64,000 nucleotides of DNA, taken from positions 1 to 64,000 of the forward strand of contig CALULP010000014.1 of assembly GCA_944321495.1 (NCBI GenBank), written 5' to 3'. Every line of letters starts with the position of its first letter. The stretch's first letter is position 1. Positions 1 to 8,276 of the stretch are shown here, piece after piece. A program made the translations under genes and the position numbers. The stretch is from an uncultured Bacteroides sp. GTDB taxonomy: Bacteria > Bacteroidota > Bacteroidia > Bacteroidales > Bacteroidaceae. The notes beneath the pieces were generated by a model, which saw only the letters and a program-made list of their open reading frames with translations, was not told where the DNA came from and did not search any database.

Positions 1-98
1 CCGACAAAACACAGCTTCGTGACTTGTTCGACAAATCAAATTTCAATAATGTCAAAGAACGATATGATTCAAGTGAACCGAATTTATTTAATTTTTAA
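1..98 (+). CDS. C-terminal fragment of a probable IS4-like transposase (cut by window edge)
   Basis: One frame is open from the window edge to TAA at 96-98 and gives a hydrophilic tail with DKTQLRDLFDKSNFNN near its start and EPNLFNF at its end. This resembles the C-termini of DUF4372-containing IS4-family transposases of Bacteroides, recalled from general knowledge and not searched. Just downstream, TGTCCA and TGGACA (about 105-120) form a small inverted repeat of the kind found near an insertion-sequence end. Only about 31 residues are visible, so both family and intactness are uncertain. Confidence 0.4.
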   Translation, partial: DKTQLRDLFDKSNFNNVKERYDSSEPNLFNF

Positions 99-208
99 CC
101 TTGTCCATTTTTAGTGGACAGTAGTGAAATGAATTAATTCTCGCTTAGAAAATTGAGTGCAAGAACTTAATAAAATGCAGGTAATTAATATAATTGCAAA
201 TTTCATAA

Positions 209-1300
209 TCACAACTTATATCTTACAAAAATAGAATAATCATCAAGGGCATCTTTAGCCGTGCCATATAAATATTCTTCTTTGCTGTCTACAGAAATAG
301 TCAGCAAATGTTTATCCAAATGATAGACACATTCCAAGGTCCCGTCATACTTCAGTTTAAACACATCTACCGGCTGAAGGTCTTCCGGTGAATAGTGGGT
401 ATCCCCGCTATAAACCAGATAAATATGCTCCCGCGTCAAGCAATAGTTGAGATAACCCATATAAGATTGGTCCCCGGTAAAGCTGATGAAGGCAAACGGG
501 GCATTCGATTTCACTTGGGTATATTGAGGCTGTAGGTTGTCGGGGCCAATCATCTCTTTCAGCAATTGAAGGGAATCGTTGTAAATGCAGATCCGGTCTT
601 TATGCAAATCCATTGCCCAGATTTCATGCCGATGTCGGTTGTAGAAGATTCGGGCTCCATTGACCGACGCTACAAAATTATCCATCAGTCCCTCTTCCTT
701 GGGAAGTTCGTTCTTCGCATATCGCTGCAGAGGAGTTTCCACTCCGTTGGAAAAATCCGGATCATCCACATACCAAATGTTGTAGATCACATAAGAGTTG
801 TCGTCGAGGACGCAAATGTCCGACAGATTGTGCGACAAGGAAGTATATTGAAACTTATCAGCCGGGACAAATTTCTTATTCTGAAGAATCGTGCCGATAT
901 CTGTCCGATAGTAGGTATTCGCCGAAGGGCTTTGTACATAGAATGTATCGGTTTCATTATCGGGAATAAAACAAGCGCACGACACCAAGTCGTTGGGGCC
1001 GCCTCCTTTAGGCGCTATCTGCAACAAGGGCTTGTCCAGGTTGTTCAGTGAGTAAATCTCCATCAAGTATTCACATGACGGTTGATTGTTTACTACGATC
1101 AGGGTATCACGCAGCAGATAAAAGCCGGCCGGATAGAGCAGGCTGTCCATCGTCAATACTTGGGGATTGCTCAATTGCCGTTCTTCCTTAAAATCAGCGT
1201 AAGTAAAATGGGTTGTCACGCTGCTTTTGTCACCAGTCGGATTGCAACTTGAGCATGCCATGACAAGCATCAAATAAAAAAATATAGACTTTGATTTCAT
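209..1300 (-). CDS. six-bladed beta-propeller lipoprotein (TolB-like / BF3164 type)
   Basis: This is a predicted lipoprotein of 363 residues. A hydrophobic signal (residues 1-15) ends in cysteines at 16 and 19, either of which could be lipidated. The body has the family's repeated strands, a GGGP turn at residues 99-102 (the position of the usual GxGPGE motif), and a C-terminal blade with YDG followed by SVD. It lies 20 bp downstream of the next propeller gene, which suggests one transcript from the NVEALA genes at 2416-3135. The biochemical role of the family is unknown; an envelope sensing or binding role is inferred from context. Confidence 0.85.
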   Translation of the reverse strand: MKSKSIFFYLMLVMACSSCNPTGDKSSVTTHFTYADFKEERQLSNPQVLTMDSLLYPAGFYLLRDTLIVVNNQPSCEYLMEIYSLNNLDKPLLQIAPKGGGPNDLVSCACFIPDNETDTFYVQSPSANTYYRTDIGTILQNKKFVPADKFQYTSLSHNLSDICVLDDNSYVIYNIWYVDDPDFSNGVETPLQRYAKNELPKEEGLMDNFVASVNGARIFYNRHRHEIWAMDLHKDRICIYNDSLQLLKEMIGPDNLQPQYTQVKSNAPFAFISFTGDQSYMGYLNYCLTREHIYLVYSGDTHYSPEDLQPVDVFKLKYDGTLECVYHLDKHLLTISVDSKEEYLYGTAKDALDDYSIFVRYKL

Positions 1301-1320
1301 AATATCGGAAAGTTAATTAT

Positions 1321-2346
1321 TCAATTTATTATTATTCGACCAACAGTCGGTTCTGGAGCATTAGTAACACAGTATATTGTATTATTTTCTCTATTTACAC
1401 AAAATGTACAGATATCACTGTTTATAATAAATTTTTTTATTGCCTTTCCATTCCAATCAAACACCCAAATTTCACATGTTTTTGATTGTAATTCATGATA
1501 TTGTTTTTCGGTAAAAGGTATATATAATAGGTATATAAAATCATCGGTAGCATATACTCGCCGACCTCCTATTTCATTTCTGATATCTTCAATTGCTTGA
1601 GCTGAATATTCATTTTGTCTATATTCATATCCATAAGGAGATAATAATAACCTGTGAATCAGTCTCAATGAATCATCTGTATATTCCATTATATCTAAAA
1701 CATGACTTGTCACACATGCTAATTTATTACCTTTAGAATTTGAATCAAACATTGTTTGATGAAACATAAATTTAGGGAAATTCGGGATTTTTTTCTCTCC
1801 GTTAAAATATGATGGATACTCACCACAATATCTAATCGGCTCCCCATTTTTGTCTAATATCACATAGCGGCCTTCCTTAAAACGCCCAGAGGCTATGTAG
1901 TTATGATCATTTAATGGATGTACTCGATCTATATCGGTAGGCAACTTGCTTATTGCAGATTTCTTAATCAAAAATGAACCATCAGAATTTAAATCATATT
2001 CTTTTAAAGAATAATGCCATCTGTTATGGATAATCAATACGGAATCTAAAAGTTTTATTTCAATAGGGCTTAAAAAATCATCTGGTCCTTCTCCAAATGG
2101 AGCAAATTTAGAAATAAACTCATTTTCCTTTATATCATATATCCACAAAAGACTATCTCCTCTAAAATCGCTAATAAATAGTAAACTGTCACCATGTTCC
2201 ATATTTAAAGGAACACTGAGATATGCTTCCTTTAATAAGGAAATCTCTACAGGAATTTCTTCGGGAAAGTCTATCTCACTAACATACTGATTCTGACAAG
2301 AAAACAAAACAAACAATCCTAAAACAATAATTAGTCCCTTTTTCAT
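1321..2346 (-). CDS. six-bladed beta-propeller lipoprotein, AT-rich
   Basis: This 341-residue protein has a short signal with lipobox-like LFSC (Cys17). A GEGPDDF motif at residues 85-91 corresponds to the GxGPGE turn of its paralogues, and the last blade has FDWNGKAIKKF followed by a Cys-rich strand. The gene is conspicuously AT-rich compared with the other lipoprotein genes and the core genes, which suggests recent acquisition. It starts 69 bp after the stop of the NVEALA gene at 2416-2664 and is probably co-transcribed with it. Function is unknown. Confidence 0.85.
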   Translation of the reverse strand: MKKGLIIVLGLFVLFSCQNQYVSEIDFPEEIPVEISLLKEAYLSVPLNMEHGDSLLFISDFRGDSLLWIYDIKENEFISKFAPFGEGPDDFLSPIEIKLLDSVLIIHNRWHYSLKEYDLNSDGSFLIKKSAISKLPTDIDRVHPLNDHNYIASGRFKEGRYVILDKNGEPIRYCGEYPSYFNGEKKIPNFPKFMFHQTMFDSNSKGNKLACVTSHVLDIMEYTDDSLRLIHRLLLSPYGYEYRQNEYSAQAIEDIRNEIGGRRVYATDDFIYLLYIPFTEKQYHELQSKTCEIWVFDWNGKAIKKFIINSDICTFCVNRENNTIYCVTNAPEPTVGRIIIN

Positions 2347-2415
2347 AAATAACTAATTTAAAAATAAGTACGGACTCTATATATAAAGTCCATACTTATT
2401 ACTAATGGAACAAAA

Positions 2416-2664
2416 CTAATTTTCTCCAAACACATCTAAATGTGCCCAACAACATATTTTATCTCCACCAGGACAACTTTGATTGCCACCTCCTGGAGCC
2501 GTTCCCCAACATGTTCCACCAGGGAGTTCCCCCCTCGCTAATGCTTCCACATTAGCTAGTGCTATATCAGACATAGAATTATCATTTTGTGAGGAACAAA
2601 TTCCCATGCTTGCAATAGTTGCAACTACAGCAACCATTGCTATCTTCAAATAAAATTTCTTCAT
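2416..2664 (-). CDS. NVEALA-family small secreted peptide, Cys-rich
   Basis: The product has 82 residues. ATG at 2664 is chosen because it begins a classic signal segment (MKKFYLKIAM, then hydrophobic to residue 22); an in-frame extension further upstream is unlike any signal. The family signature NVEALARGE lies at residues 38-46. The tail after it is Gly/Cys-rich, with cysteines at 52, 64, 71 and 72, which could form disulfides outside the cytoplasm. The family is named for this motif and has no established function. It lies between a paralogous peptide gene and two propeller lipoproteins. A short conserved motif followed by a variable Cys/Gly-rich tail resembles a precursor with a cleaved leader, but processing is speculation. 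Confidence 0.85.
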   Translation of the reverse strand: MKKFYLKIAMVAVVATIASMGICSSQNDNSMSDIALANVEALARGELPGGTCWGTAPGGGNQSCPGGDKICCWAHLDVFGEN

Positions 2665-2798
2665 CGTATTTTGTTTTAAGCTATAAAAAATAAGTAAAAG
2701 CTCCGCATCTATCCTTTCAGCGGACAGGCAAGCGCATTGCCTCATTCAACAAAAAACACTATTTTTGCCACAAACCTCCTTTCTGATTTAGGGGTTAC

Positions 2799-2851
2799 GG
2801 GACACCCGGTGGACTTGTTTTCCTAACAATCCCAAGACACCGAGGCGTCCC
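2799..2851 (-). other. imperfect stem-loop between the two NVEALA genes
   Basis: GGGAC (2799-2803) and CGGTG (2807-2811) can pair with GTCCC (2847-2851) and CACCG (2838-2842) around a 26-base loop. The structure lies in the 243-bp gap between the two peptide genes. There is no T-run after it on the minus strand, so a simple terminator is unlikely; mRNA processing or partial attenuation is possible. Confidence 0.35.
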
Positions 2852-2907
2852 TTTACTCATGTTAACTATTCACTTGGCACTCAATTGCAAGATAGTTGTT
2901 AGAGGAA

Positions 2908-3135
2908 TCACTCCAAGCTATAACCGCTCATCACCCAGTCCACCTTTACGTGATATCGGGGACAATCTACACTGCCCACTCCCAAACAGCGGACATGCTC
3001 CTCAGACTCATACTCCGCCAACGCTTCGATGTTCTCTAACAACAACTCATTCATGGCCTGTCCTTGTGTACGATAACGACAAATGACAATCGCCAACGCC
3101 AATAAGGCGATAAACAAACAAAGTTTCTTTTTCAT
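2908..3135 (-). CDS. NVEALA-family small secreted peptide
   Basis: The product has 75 residues: a basic start and hydrophobic segment (residues 1-19), NIEALAEYE at 35-43 as the NVEALA-type signature, then a tail with Cys50 and Cys58 in the setting GVGSVDCP. It ends in GYSLE, an ending seen in many family members. There is no lipobox at the end of the signal, so it is probably released to the periplasm or beyond. A tandem 11-bp repeat lies 85-102 bp upstream (3220-3237), and a membrane-tethered regulator gene ends 294 bp upstream. Family function is unknown. Confidence 0.82.
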   Translation of the reverse strand: MKKKLCLFIALLALAIVICRYRTQGQAMNELLLENIEALAEYESEEHVRCLGVGSVDCPRYHVKVDWVMSGYSLE

Positions 3136-3219
3136 ATGTTATGCTTTTAAATGATATGCCCCCTTAGCGGAAAGGACGCACCAAAATTCCCCAAAAGAAA
3201 CCATACAAGCAAATTATTT

Positions 3220-3237
3220 GTCTGACAAAAGTCTGAC
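3220..3237 (-). promoter_or_regulatory. PhoB/OmpR-like tandem operator upstream of NVEALA gene
   Basis: GTCTGAC occurs at 3220-3226 and again at 3231-3237, an 11-bp period with AAAA between. Read on the gene strand it is GTCAGAC-TTTT-GTCAGAC, very close in layout to PhoB-type boxes, where each winged helix contacts one half-site per helical turn. The flanking wHTH regulators are obvious candidates to bind it; that link is inference. Confidence 0.55.
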
Positions 3238-3429
3238 AATTTAAATCAATAACGATTTTTTATTGAATAATTCAAACCTTTATCTACCTTTAGAAGTGTA
3301 CAAGAATCCCATAGGTTTAAAATCTATCAGGCAACAAATTATCTCATATCAATGCATTGCTACTATAATATGAATAGAATTAAACATTTTTACGAATCAT
3401 TATTTCCGTGTACAGAGAATTATGAATTA

Positions 3430-4515
3430 TCAGATTTTTTCCTCTTCATCTTGAAGCTTTAAACAATAAGCTTTTCGCTTATTTTCAATCGTAAGTGACG
3501 AGACGGCCTCCAATTTTTCTTTTAGACGACAAACAGCCTTGTACAACGGGGTATAGTCTTCGTCCTTACGATGCCACAACTTTTCCATCAGGTATCCGGC
3601 AGAAACGGCATTTCCCTGCGCCTCAATCAAAAGTCCTAACAGTTCTGCCAACAAGGGAGTCAATGAATCCTCCCGGTCTCCCTTCCGCAATAGCAACTGG
3701 TCTTTATGGAAGCAAGTACCATCTTCCAACCGGATGACCGAGGAGGACAATGATACCGAATCTTGAAGCGGAACTGCTGCTACCGACGGCTGTCCGTCCT
3801 TGCCAAGAGCCAACTTATTCCCGGCAAATTTACGCCTTATCCCCCAAAGCTGCAGCAACAAGAAAAACACGAAAAAAACAAACGACCATGCCATAGTAGT
3901 CCACGAACAGAGTTGCCACCATTGATACGACAAAAAACCTGTCAAACGCACTTCGCAAGCATATCCGATAGTCCAGTAAACCGGGGTTTCTGCTTTTACT
4001 AATGCAACCGAATCGCCGGTACAAACCGTGCTCTCCTTGCCGGTTTCCACATCAAGAGCACACATTCTCAAAAAGACTTTCCCGCCAAACCCTGCTTCAC
4101 GCAGTTTCCTGTTCCACTCAGCACCCAGCGTATCTATGCTAAGCGGATATTTCTGTAATAAATAAGAGTGAAACGATCGAACCTGGGGAAACGAATCGAT
4201 GTTGTGCACATGTTCTTCGCAAGTAACCTCATATACCTTCCGACCTGTTGGCAACGTAAACGTTACTTCCACAGGGAACTCATTTTCCGTAAGATTTGTG
4301 GAACCCATGTCACCGGCAAAAAAGTTTGGGACAAGATTTTCCCGTTTTGCCACTTCTTCCTGCAAGACAGCCCGCAACGCCTCCGATGCAGTTCTATGCA
4401 ACGCCGGAACTTGCCTATGACACAACATATAAGCCACTATACCCGTAAAAAACAAAGATATAGCAACCGGAATCATCATCCACCGGAACCTTTTTAACCT
4501 GAACACTTCTTTCAT
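3430..4515 (-). CDS. membrane-tethered winged-helix transcription regulator (periplasmic sensor)
   Basis: This 361-residue protein has a short cytoplasmic N-terminus, TM1 at about 13-32, a periplasmic domain of about 170 residues (33-204), TM2 at about 206-225, a linker, and a C-terminal winged-helix of the OmpR/PhoB type (about 262-355, with LLAELLGLLIEAQG and the recognition-helix region YTPLYKAVCRLKEKL). The order is reversed relative to ToxR, whose DNA-binding domain is N-terminal. The periplasmic domain shares the blocks HSYLLQKYPLS, CTGDS and TGFLSYQWWQ with the paralogue at 5665-6741. It probably senses an envelope signal and acts on nearby promoters. A TATTTTTG element (4545-4552) may be its own -7 region. 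Confidence 0.75.
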   Translation of the reverse strand: MKEVFRLKRFRWMMIPVAISLFFTGIVAYMLCHRQVPALHRTASEALRAVLQEEVAKRENLVPNFFAGDMGSTNLTENEFPVEVTFTLPTGRKVYEVTCEEHVHNIDSFPQVRSFHSYLLQKYPLSIDTLGAEWNRKLREAGFGGKVFLRMCALDVETGKESTVCTGDSVALVKAETPVYWTIGYACEVRLTGFLSYQWWQLCSWTTMAWSFVFFVFFLLLQLWGIRRKFAGNKLALGKDGQPSVAAVPLQDSVSLSSSVIRLEDGTCFHKDQLLLRKGDREDSLTPLLAELLGLLIEAQGNAVSAGYLMEKLWHRKDEDYTPLYKAVCRLKEKLEAVSSLTIENKRKAYCLKLQDEEEKI

Positions 4516-4602
4516 AGCGTATCCTAATTTGCAATTTGACGCTGCAAAAATAATAAAATATCTTTTTCTGTTCAGGTAATAAACCCCGACAAGCGCAACT
4601 TA

Positions 4603-5661
4603 TTATTCGTAATCAAAAAACAATATGGCATCTTCATACAAGTCGGGGTTAATGCAATAAATCCGCTTCTGCTCTTCGTCTACAACCATATCAGAGATTT
4701 CTTTGTCACAATAGAATTTTTTTTGTGGAATTCCATTCCAATCATACACTTCTATTTGACTGGAATGCCGTTTCCCCATTTCTCCCCAAGGCATGCCAAA
4801 ATATAAGGCATACACGCCTTGCGAGGTAGATGACAAAGTCTCATAATACACGATATTATTATCAACATTATACGGATACTTTCCACTACTTCCCGATTCG
4901 GTAAACAAATAAAAATCAGGACAAGTATTCATTCCTACTGAATTACCCGGCTTCAACTTACCATCCCGGACCTCAGCAAATTCAATGCGGTCAATAAAGA
5001 AATAGGCAAAGGCACATGAGGTTCCCCATGCTGAAATCCAATAATCATCAAACTCAGTATGATAGGCATCCCCTAATTTCCTATCCAAATCAAAAGTATT
5101 AGGAAGTGTATCTAACACATACCCTTGTCTTAAATTCCATATCCCTCTGGAAGAGGACTTCTCATTCATTTTTTTCAATAACGTTTGTCCCTCCGCAATA
5201 TAATTCATTTCCCAGCAATAACGGCCATCGGTAGCAGGATGCCTTTCGCTGCCAAGTAAAACAGCAGCAGAGTCAGTTAACAGATACATCGCATAGGTAT
5301 CTGTTGCATGATCTCTGAATGCGAACTTATTATCCGGCATGTTTTTAATGACAGTGGGCATCAAGAACTCACCTGGTCCGTTTCCTCTACGACAAAATGA
5401 ATAAAGAAATCTGAAATCCGGATAAGAATATACATAAAACAGATTTTCAGCATTGTCGTATATATCACGCAACACAAAGTAATCGTCCGTTTTATATATG
5501 CCGCCCATTTTTATGACTTCCTGTAGTTTGATTTGATGAGCTGTAAGATTCTGTGAAATCGGAAACTCTTTTTTTACTGTACTTTTTTGAGGGTTACACG
5601 AGAATAATAAAAATGACAGCACCCCTATTACTGCCAAACCTACAAATTCATATCTTGTCAT
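4603..5661 (-). CDS. six-bladed beta-propeller lipoprotein (TolB-like / BF3164 type)
   Basis: The protein has 352 residues, with a signal ending in LLFSC (Cys22). An EFPISQNL segment matches the RFP..QL start of this subfamily, a RGNGPGEF turn lies at residues 92-99, and the last blade has DWNGIPQKKF followed by MVVDE. Its ATG lies 3 bp after the stop of the regulator gene at 5665-6741, so the two are surely co-transcribed and probably work together. The ligand is unknown. The gene is moderately AT-rich. Confidence 0.88.
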   Translation of the reverse strand: MTRYEFVGLAVIGVLSFLLFSCNPQKSTVKKEFPISQNLTAHQIKLQEVIKMGGIYKTDDYFVLRDIYDNAENLFYVYSYPDFRFLYSFCRRGNGPGEFLMPTVIKNMPDNKFAFRDHATDTYAMYLLTDSAAVLLGSERHPATDGRYCWEMNYIAEGQTLLKKMNEKSSSRGIWNLRQGYVLDTLPNTFDLDRKLGDAYHTEFDDYWISAWGTSCAFAYFFIDRIEFAEVRDGKLKPGNSVGMNTCPDFYLFTESGSSGKYPYNVDNNIVYYETLSSTSQGVYALYFGMPWGEMGKRHSSQIEVYDWNGIPQKKFYCDKEISDMVVDEEQKRIYCINPDLYEDAILFFDYE

Positions 5662-5664
5662 ATT

Positions 5665-6741
5665 TCAATCCTCCTCTTCAGTGTTGACTAAGCGGTAACG
5701 ACCGTGGGCATTCTCTATGGTCAACGTAGATATTTCCCCCAGGCTCTTACGCAACCGGCTGGCATTGACATAAAGCGCATTATTGCTCTCGACCTTTGAA
5801 GACCATATAGCCTCCTTTAAACGCTCCATGGAAACGCCTTCATCTTTGGCTTCAACCAATAGCCACAGGAACATACAGTCTTGTGCAGCCAGCTTTTCCT
5901 GCTTATCTCCTTTTTTCAAGACACGACGTGCCCGGTCGAACAACGTGCCATCCGGCAACCGGCAGCACGTGGCCCGGAACAACTCTACGTCGGCCACCAT
6001 CACCGTTTTTTCTACCTCTACCACTTTCTCTACTTCTATCGTCTTCGTGAAATACCGTTCCTTAATGGCTGGGACTTTACGCCACAACAGGGACAAACTA
6101 CCGCCACTCAGCAACAAAAGCAACAGGATGACCCAATCGGTCACGGCATAGACCTGCCACCAACGATAAGATAAAAAGCCCGTCACCTCTGTTTCGCAAA
6201 CATAACCCATGTTCAATTGGTGCAGGCTGTCAGCCTGTATCACCTCTAAGGAGTCGCCCGTACACACGCAATGCCGTGCGTCAGACTCTACATCCAAGGT
6301 ACGTACGCGCAAAAGCCCTTTCCCGGAAAATCCGGCCAACCGCAGGCTATCGTTCCAATCCCGACTTAACGTATCCGGAGAAAGGGGATGCTTTAGGAAT
6401 AACATCGAATGCCATACACGCATGTCCGGATCTTGTGTGACATTCCGCTGAAATTTTTCCCAAGTAAGCGTGTATTGCCTCTTCCCTTGCTCCGTAGTGA
6501 TATCTATCACCTGAGGGAAATCACTTTCCGCAAGCGGCCTGTAATAGCCTTGTGTATACATCGGCAAAGAATCCGCCACTTGGGCGCGTTCCTCTATCTC
6601 CGTGTTCACAGCATTCTTCAGCGTACTGCACGCCACCTGCCGCCACTCGTCCACCCGCTTGCCATACAAGATGTACGCCACAACACCTGCTACCGACAAA
6701 GCTAATAGTACGCAAATTAGGTTCTCTATTCTGTTTTTCAT
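5665..6741 (-). CDS. membrane-tethered winged-helix transcription regulator, paralogue
   Basis: The product has 358 residues; ATG at 6741 is chosen because MKNRIENLICVLLAL begins the first membrane segment. The order is TM1 (about 8-27), periplasmic domain, TM2 (about 202-220), a repetitive VEVEKVVEVEK-like linker (235-247) that may be a coiled coil, and a C-terminal wHTH (about 260-352). It shares HSMLFLKHPLSPDTL, CTGDS and TGFLSYRWWQ with the regulator at 3430-4515. A promoter is visible at 6766-6794. The gene is followed after 3 bp by a propeller lipoprotein, which suggests a sensor-plus-lipoprotein unit. Confidence 0.75.
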   Translation of the reverse strand: MKNRIENLICVLLALSVAGVVAYILYGKRVDEWRQVACSTLKNAVNTEIEERAQVADSLPMYTQGYYRPLAESDFPQVIDITTEQGKRQYTLTWEKFQRNVTQDPDMRVWHSMLFLKHPLSPDTLSRDWNDSLRLAGFSGKGLLRVRTLDVESDARHCVCTGDSLEVIQADSLHQLNMGYVCETEVTGFLSYRWWQVYAVTDWVILLLLLLSGGSLSLLWRKVPAIKERYFTKTIEVEKVVEVEKTVMVADVELFRATCCRLPDGTLFDRARRVLKKGDKQEKLAAQDCMFLWLLVEAKDEGVSMERLKEAIWSSKVESNNALYVNASRLRKSLGEISTLTIENAHGRYRLVNTEEED

Positions 6742-6765
6742 GACTTCAGCCTCAAAATTTGGCGG

Positions 6766-6794
6766 CAAAGTTAATAAAAAGCAGGAAAATACAA
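6766..6794 (-). promoter_or_regulatory. Bacteroides-type promoter of the regulator/lipoprotein operon
   Basis: On the minus strand, TTG (6792-6794) is followed by an 18-base spacer and TAACTTTG (6766-6773), matching the Bacteroides sigma-ABfr -33/-7 pattern. The -7 element ends 24 bp before the chosen ATG at 6741. Confidence 0.55.
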
Positions 6795-6888
6795 CCCTAC
6801 GGAGAACCTTCAGGATTCAAGGGGTATCATCAACCCAAACAGCCCTAAAAAGAAGCCAAGCAAAATTAAACAGGCTCTTGAACAGGAC

Positions 6889-8154
6889 TTAAAATTTCGA
6901 GAACGGCACAACATTCACCTTATAATCTTTTTTTTCGATAACACGCTCATCATGGTCTGTCACAATAAAAAGATTGTTACACCTTAGCTCTTCGGCCCCC
7001 TCTATCAGACTGTCGACCTCACGCTTTTCCGTCTTCAAATTGCCAAGTTCATAACAGACTTGTATAAGGCACTCGATACGTGTTCCTTTACGCAAGATAA
7101 AATCCACTTCCCGATCATTGCGCGAACGGTAATAAAACATGGTCTTCTCCGCGTCATACCCCCTGCGCATCAGTTCAACAAACATCTGGTTTTCGAGCAA
7201 GTGCCCAAGATTATCACTCAATGCAAATGCTTTGGCCGCCACGAAACCGTTGTCTACCACGTAAACTTTCTTCGGAGCCTTTTTCATCAGTTTTAGCTTA
7301 TTGTTATAGCGCGGCAGATAATAAAACAAATACGGTTCATGCAAATAGTCCATGAATTTTTTAGTGGTATTGACACTGGAGAATCCCAACTCCCCAGTCA
7401 GGTCATTAGCACTGACCTGACCGCATATATTTGAAATAAAATACAGGGCCAGATTATTCAAATCCGCTGTGTTACGAACATTATGCCGCTTAGCCACGTC
7501 TTTCCAGACTATGGAATCAAACAACGTACCAAGATAGCTGCGTGTCAACATACGCGAAGCCACGACTTCCGGATAACCGCCATTCCTCAGATAATCGGCT
7601 ATAAGTACCGATGCGTCAGCCTGCTGTCCTTCGTTCAGGTGATGCAAATTGAGCCCGTGCCAATCGAAGAATTCTTCCAGACTGAACGGCAACATCTCCA
7701 CCAGGAGATATTTGCCAGTCAGCACGGTTGCCATCTCGCTACTGAGCATCTTGGCGTTGCTGCCGGTTATGACAAGATTCTTGCCCATCCTGTAAAGCCC
7801 GCTTACCCACAAGTCCCACGCTGCAAGGTTCTGCACCTCATCAAGCAAGATATATTCATAGCCGGGATAAACCTCATCCAGCATCCGCATCACCAGATCG
7901 GCATCCCACGCATCCAACAGTGCCTGATTATCAAAGTTCAGATAAGCAAAATTTTTATTGCGTAACATCAACAAGGCCTGAGTAGATTTGCCTACCCGTC
8001 TTGGCCCGGTAATCAGCTTAATGAGGCGGTTGCCCAACAGCATATCGATATCTTGCCCAATATGCCGATTCAAGTAAGGACGTGAAACCAATTCGTCACG
8101 CTCTTTCCGTTGGTTAAGGATGATTGTCTTCATGTCTTCAGCACTCACTTTCAT
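6889..8154 (-). CDS. AAA-type ATPase with DUF4143 C-terminal domain
   Basis: The product has 421 residues from ATG 8154 (an ATG at 8133 is also possible). Walker A GPRRVGKST lies at 50-58 and Walker B YILLDEVQN at about 101-109, followed by the sensor-like LVITGSNAKML. The C-terminal half has the DUF4143 pattern, ending with YYRSRNDREVDFILRKG, a PD-(D/E)XK-like nuclease segment. Proteins of this type are common and mobile in Bacteroidota and their function is not settled. It stands alone between a regulator operon and a lipoprotein operon and looks like an independent insertion. Confidence 0.85.
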   Translation of the reverse strand: MKVSAEDMKTIILNQRKERDELVSRPYLNRHIGQDIDMLLGNRLIKLITGPRRVGKSTQALLMLRNKNFAYLNFDNQALLDAWDADLVMRMLDEVYPGYEYILLDEVQNLAAWDLWVSGLYRMGKNLVITGSNAKMLSSEMATVLTGKYLLVEMLPFSLEEFFDWHGLNLHHLNEGQQADASVLIADYLRNGGYPEVVASRMLTRSYLGTLFDSIVWKDVAKRHNVRNTADLNNLALYFISNICGQVSANDLTGELGFSSVNTTKKFMDYLHEPYLFYYLPRYNNKLKLMKKAPKKVYVVDNGFVAAKAFALSDNLGHLLENQMFVELMRRGYDAEKTMFYYRSRNDREVDFILRKGTRIECLIQVCYELGNLKTEKREVDSLIEGAEELRCNNLFIVTDHDERVIEKKDYKVNVVPFSKF

Positions 8155-8276
8155 CGGCAAAAATAGCGTTTTTTCTTCAGTTTATAATCCATACTGCATA
8201 AAAACAGCTATTTTTTATGCAATACAATGCATTTACTGCATAAAGATAGATATTTATTGAGCGATACGATTAGCGG

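Noticed and set aside
566..1051. Long plus-strand reading frame opposite the first lipoprotein gene
   Set aside because: It is antisense to a gene with a clear lipoprotein signal and family motifs; it has no promoter or ribosome site and its composition reflects the opposite strand.
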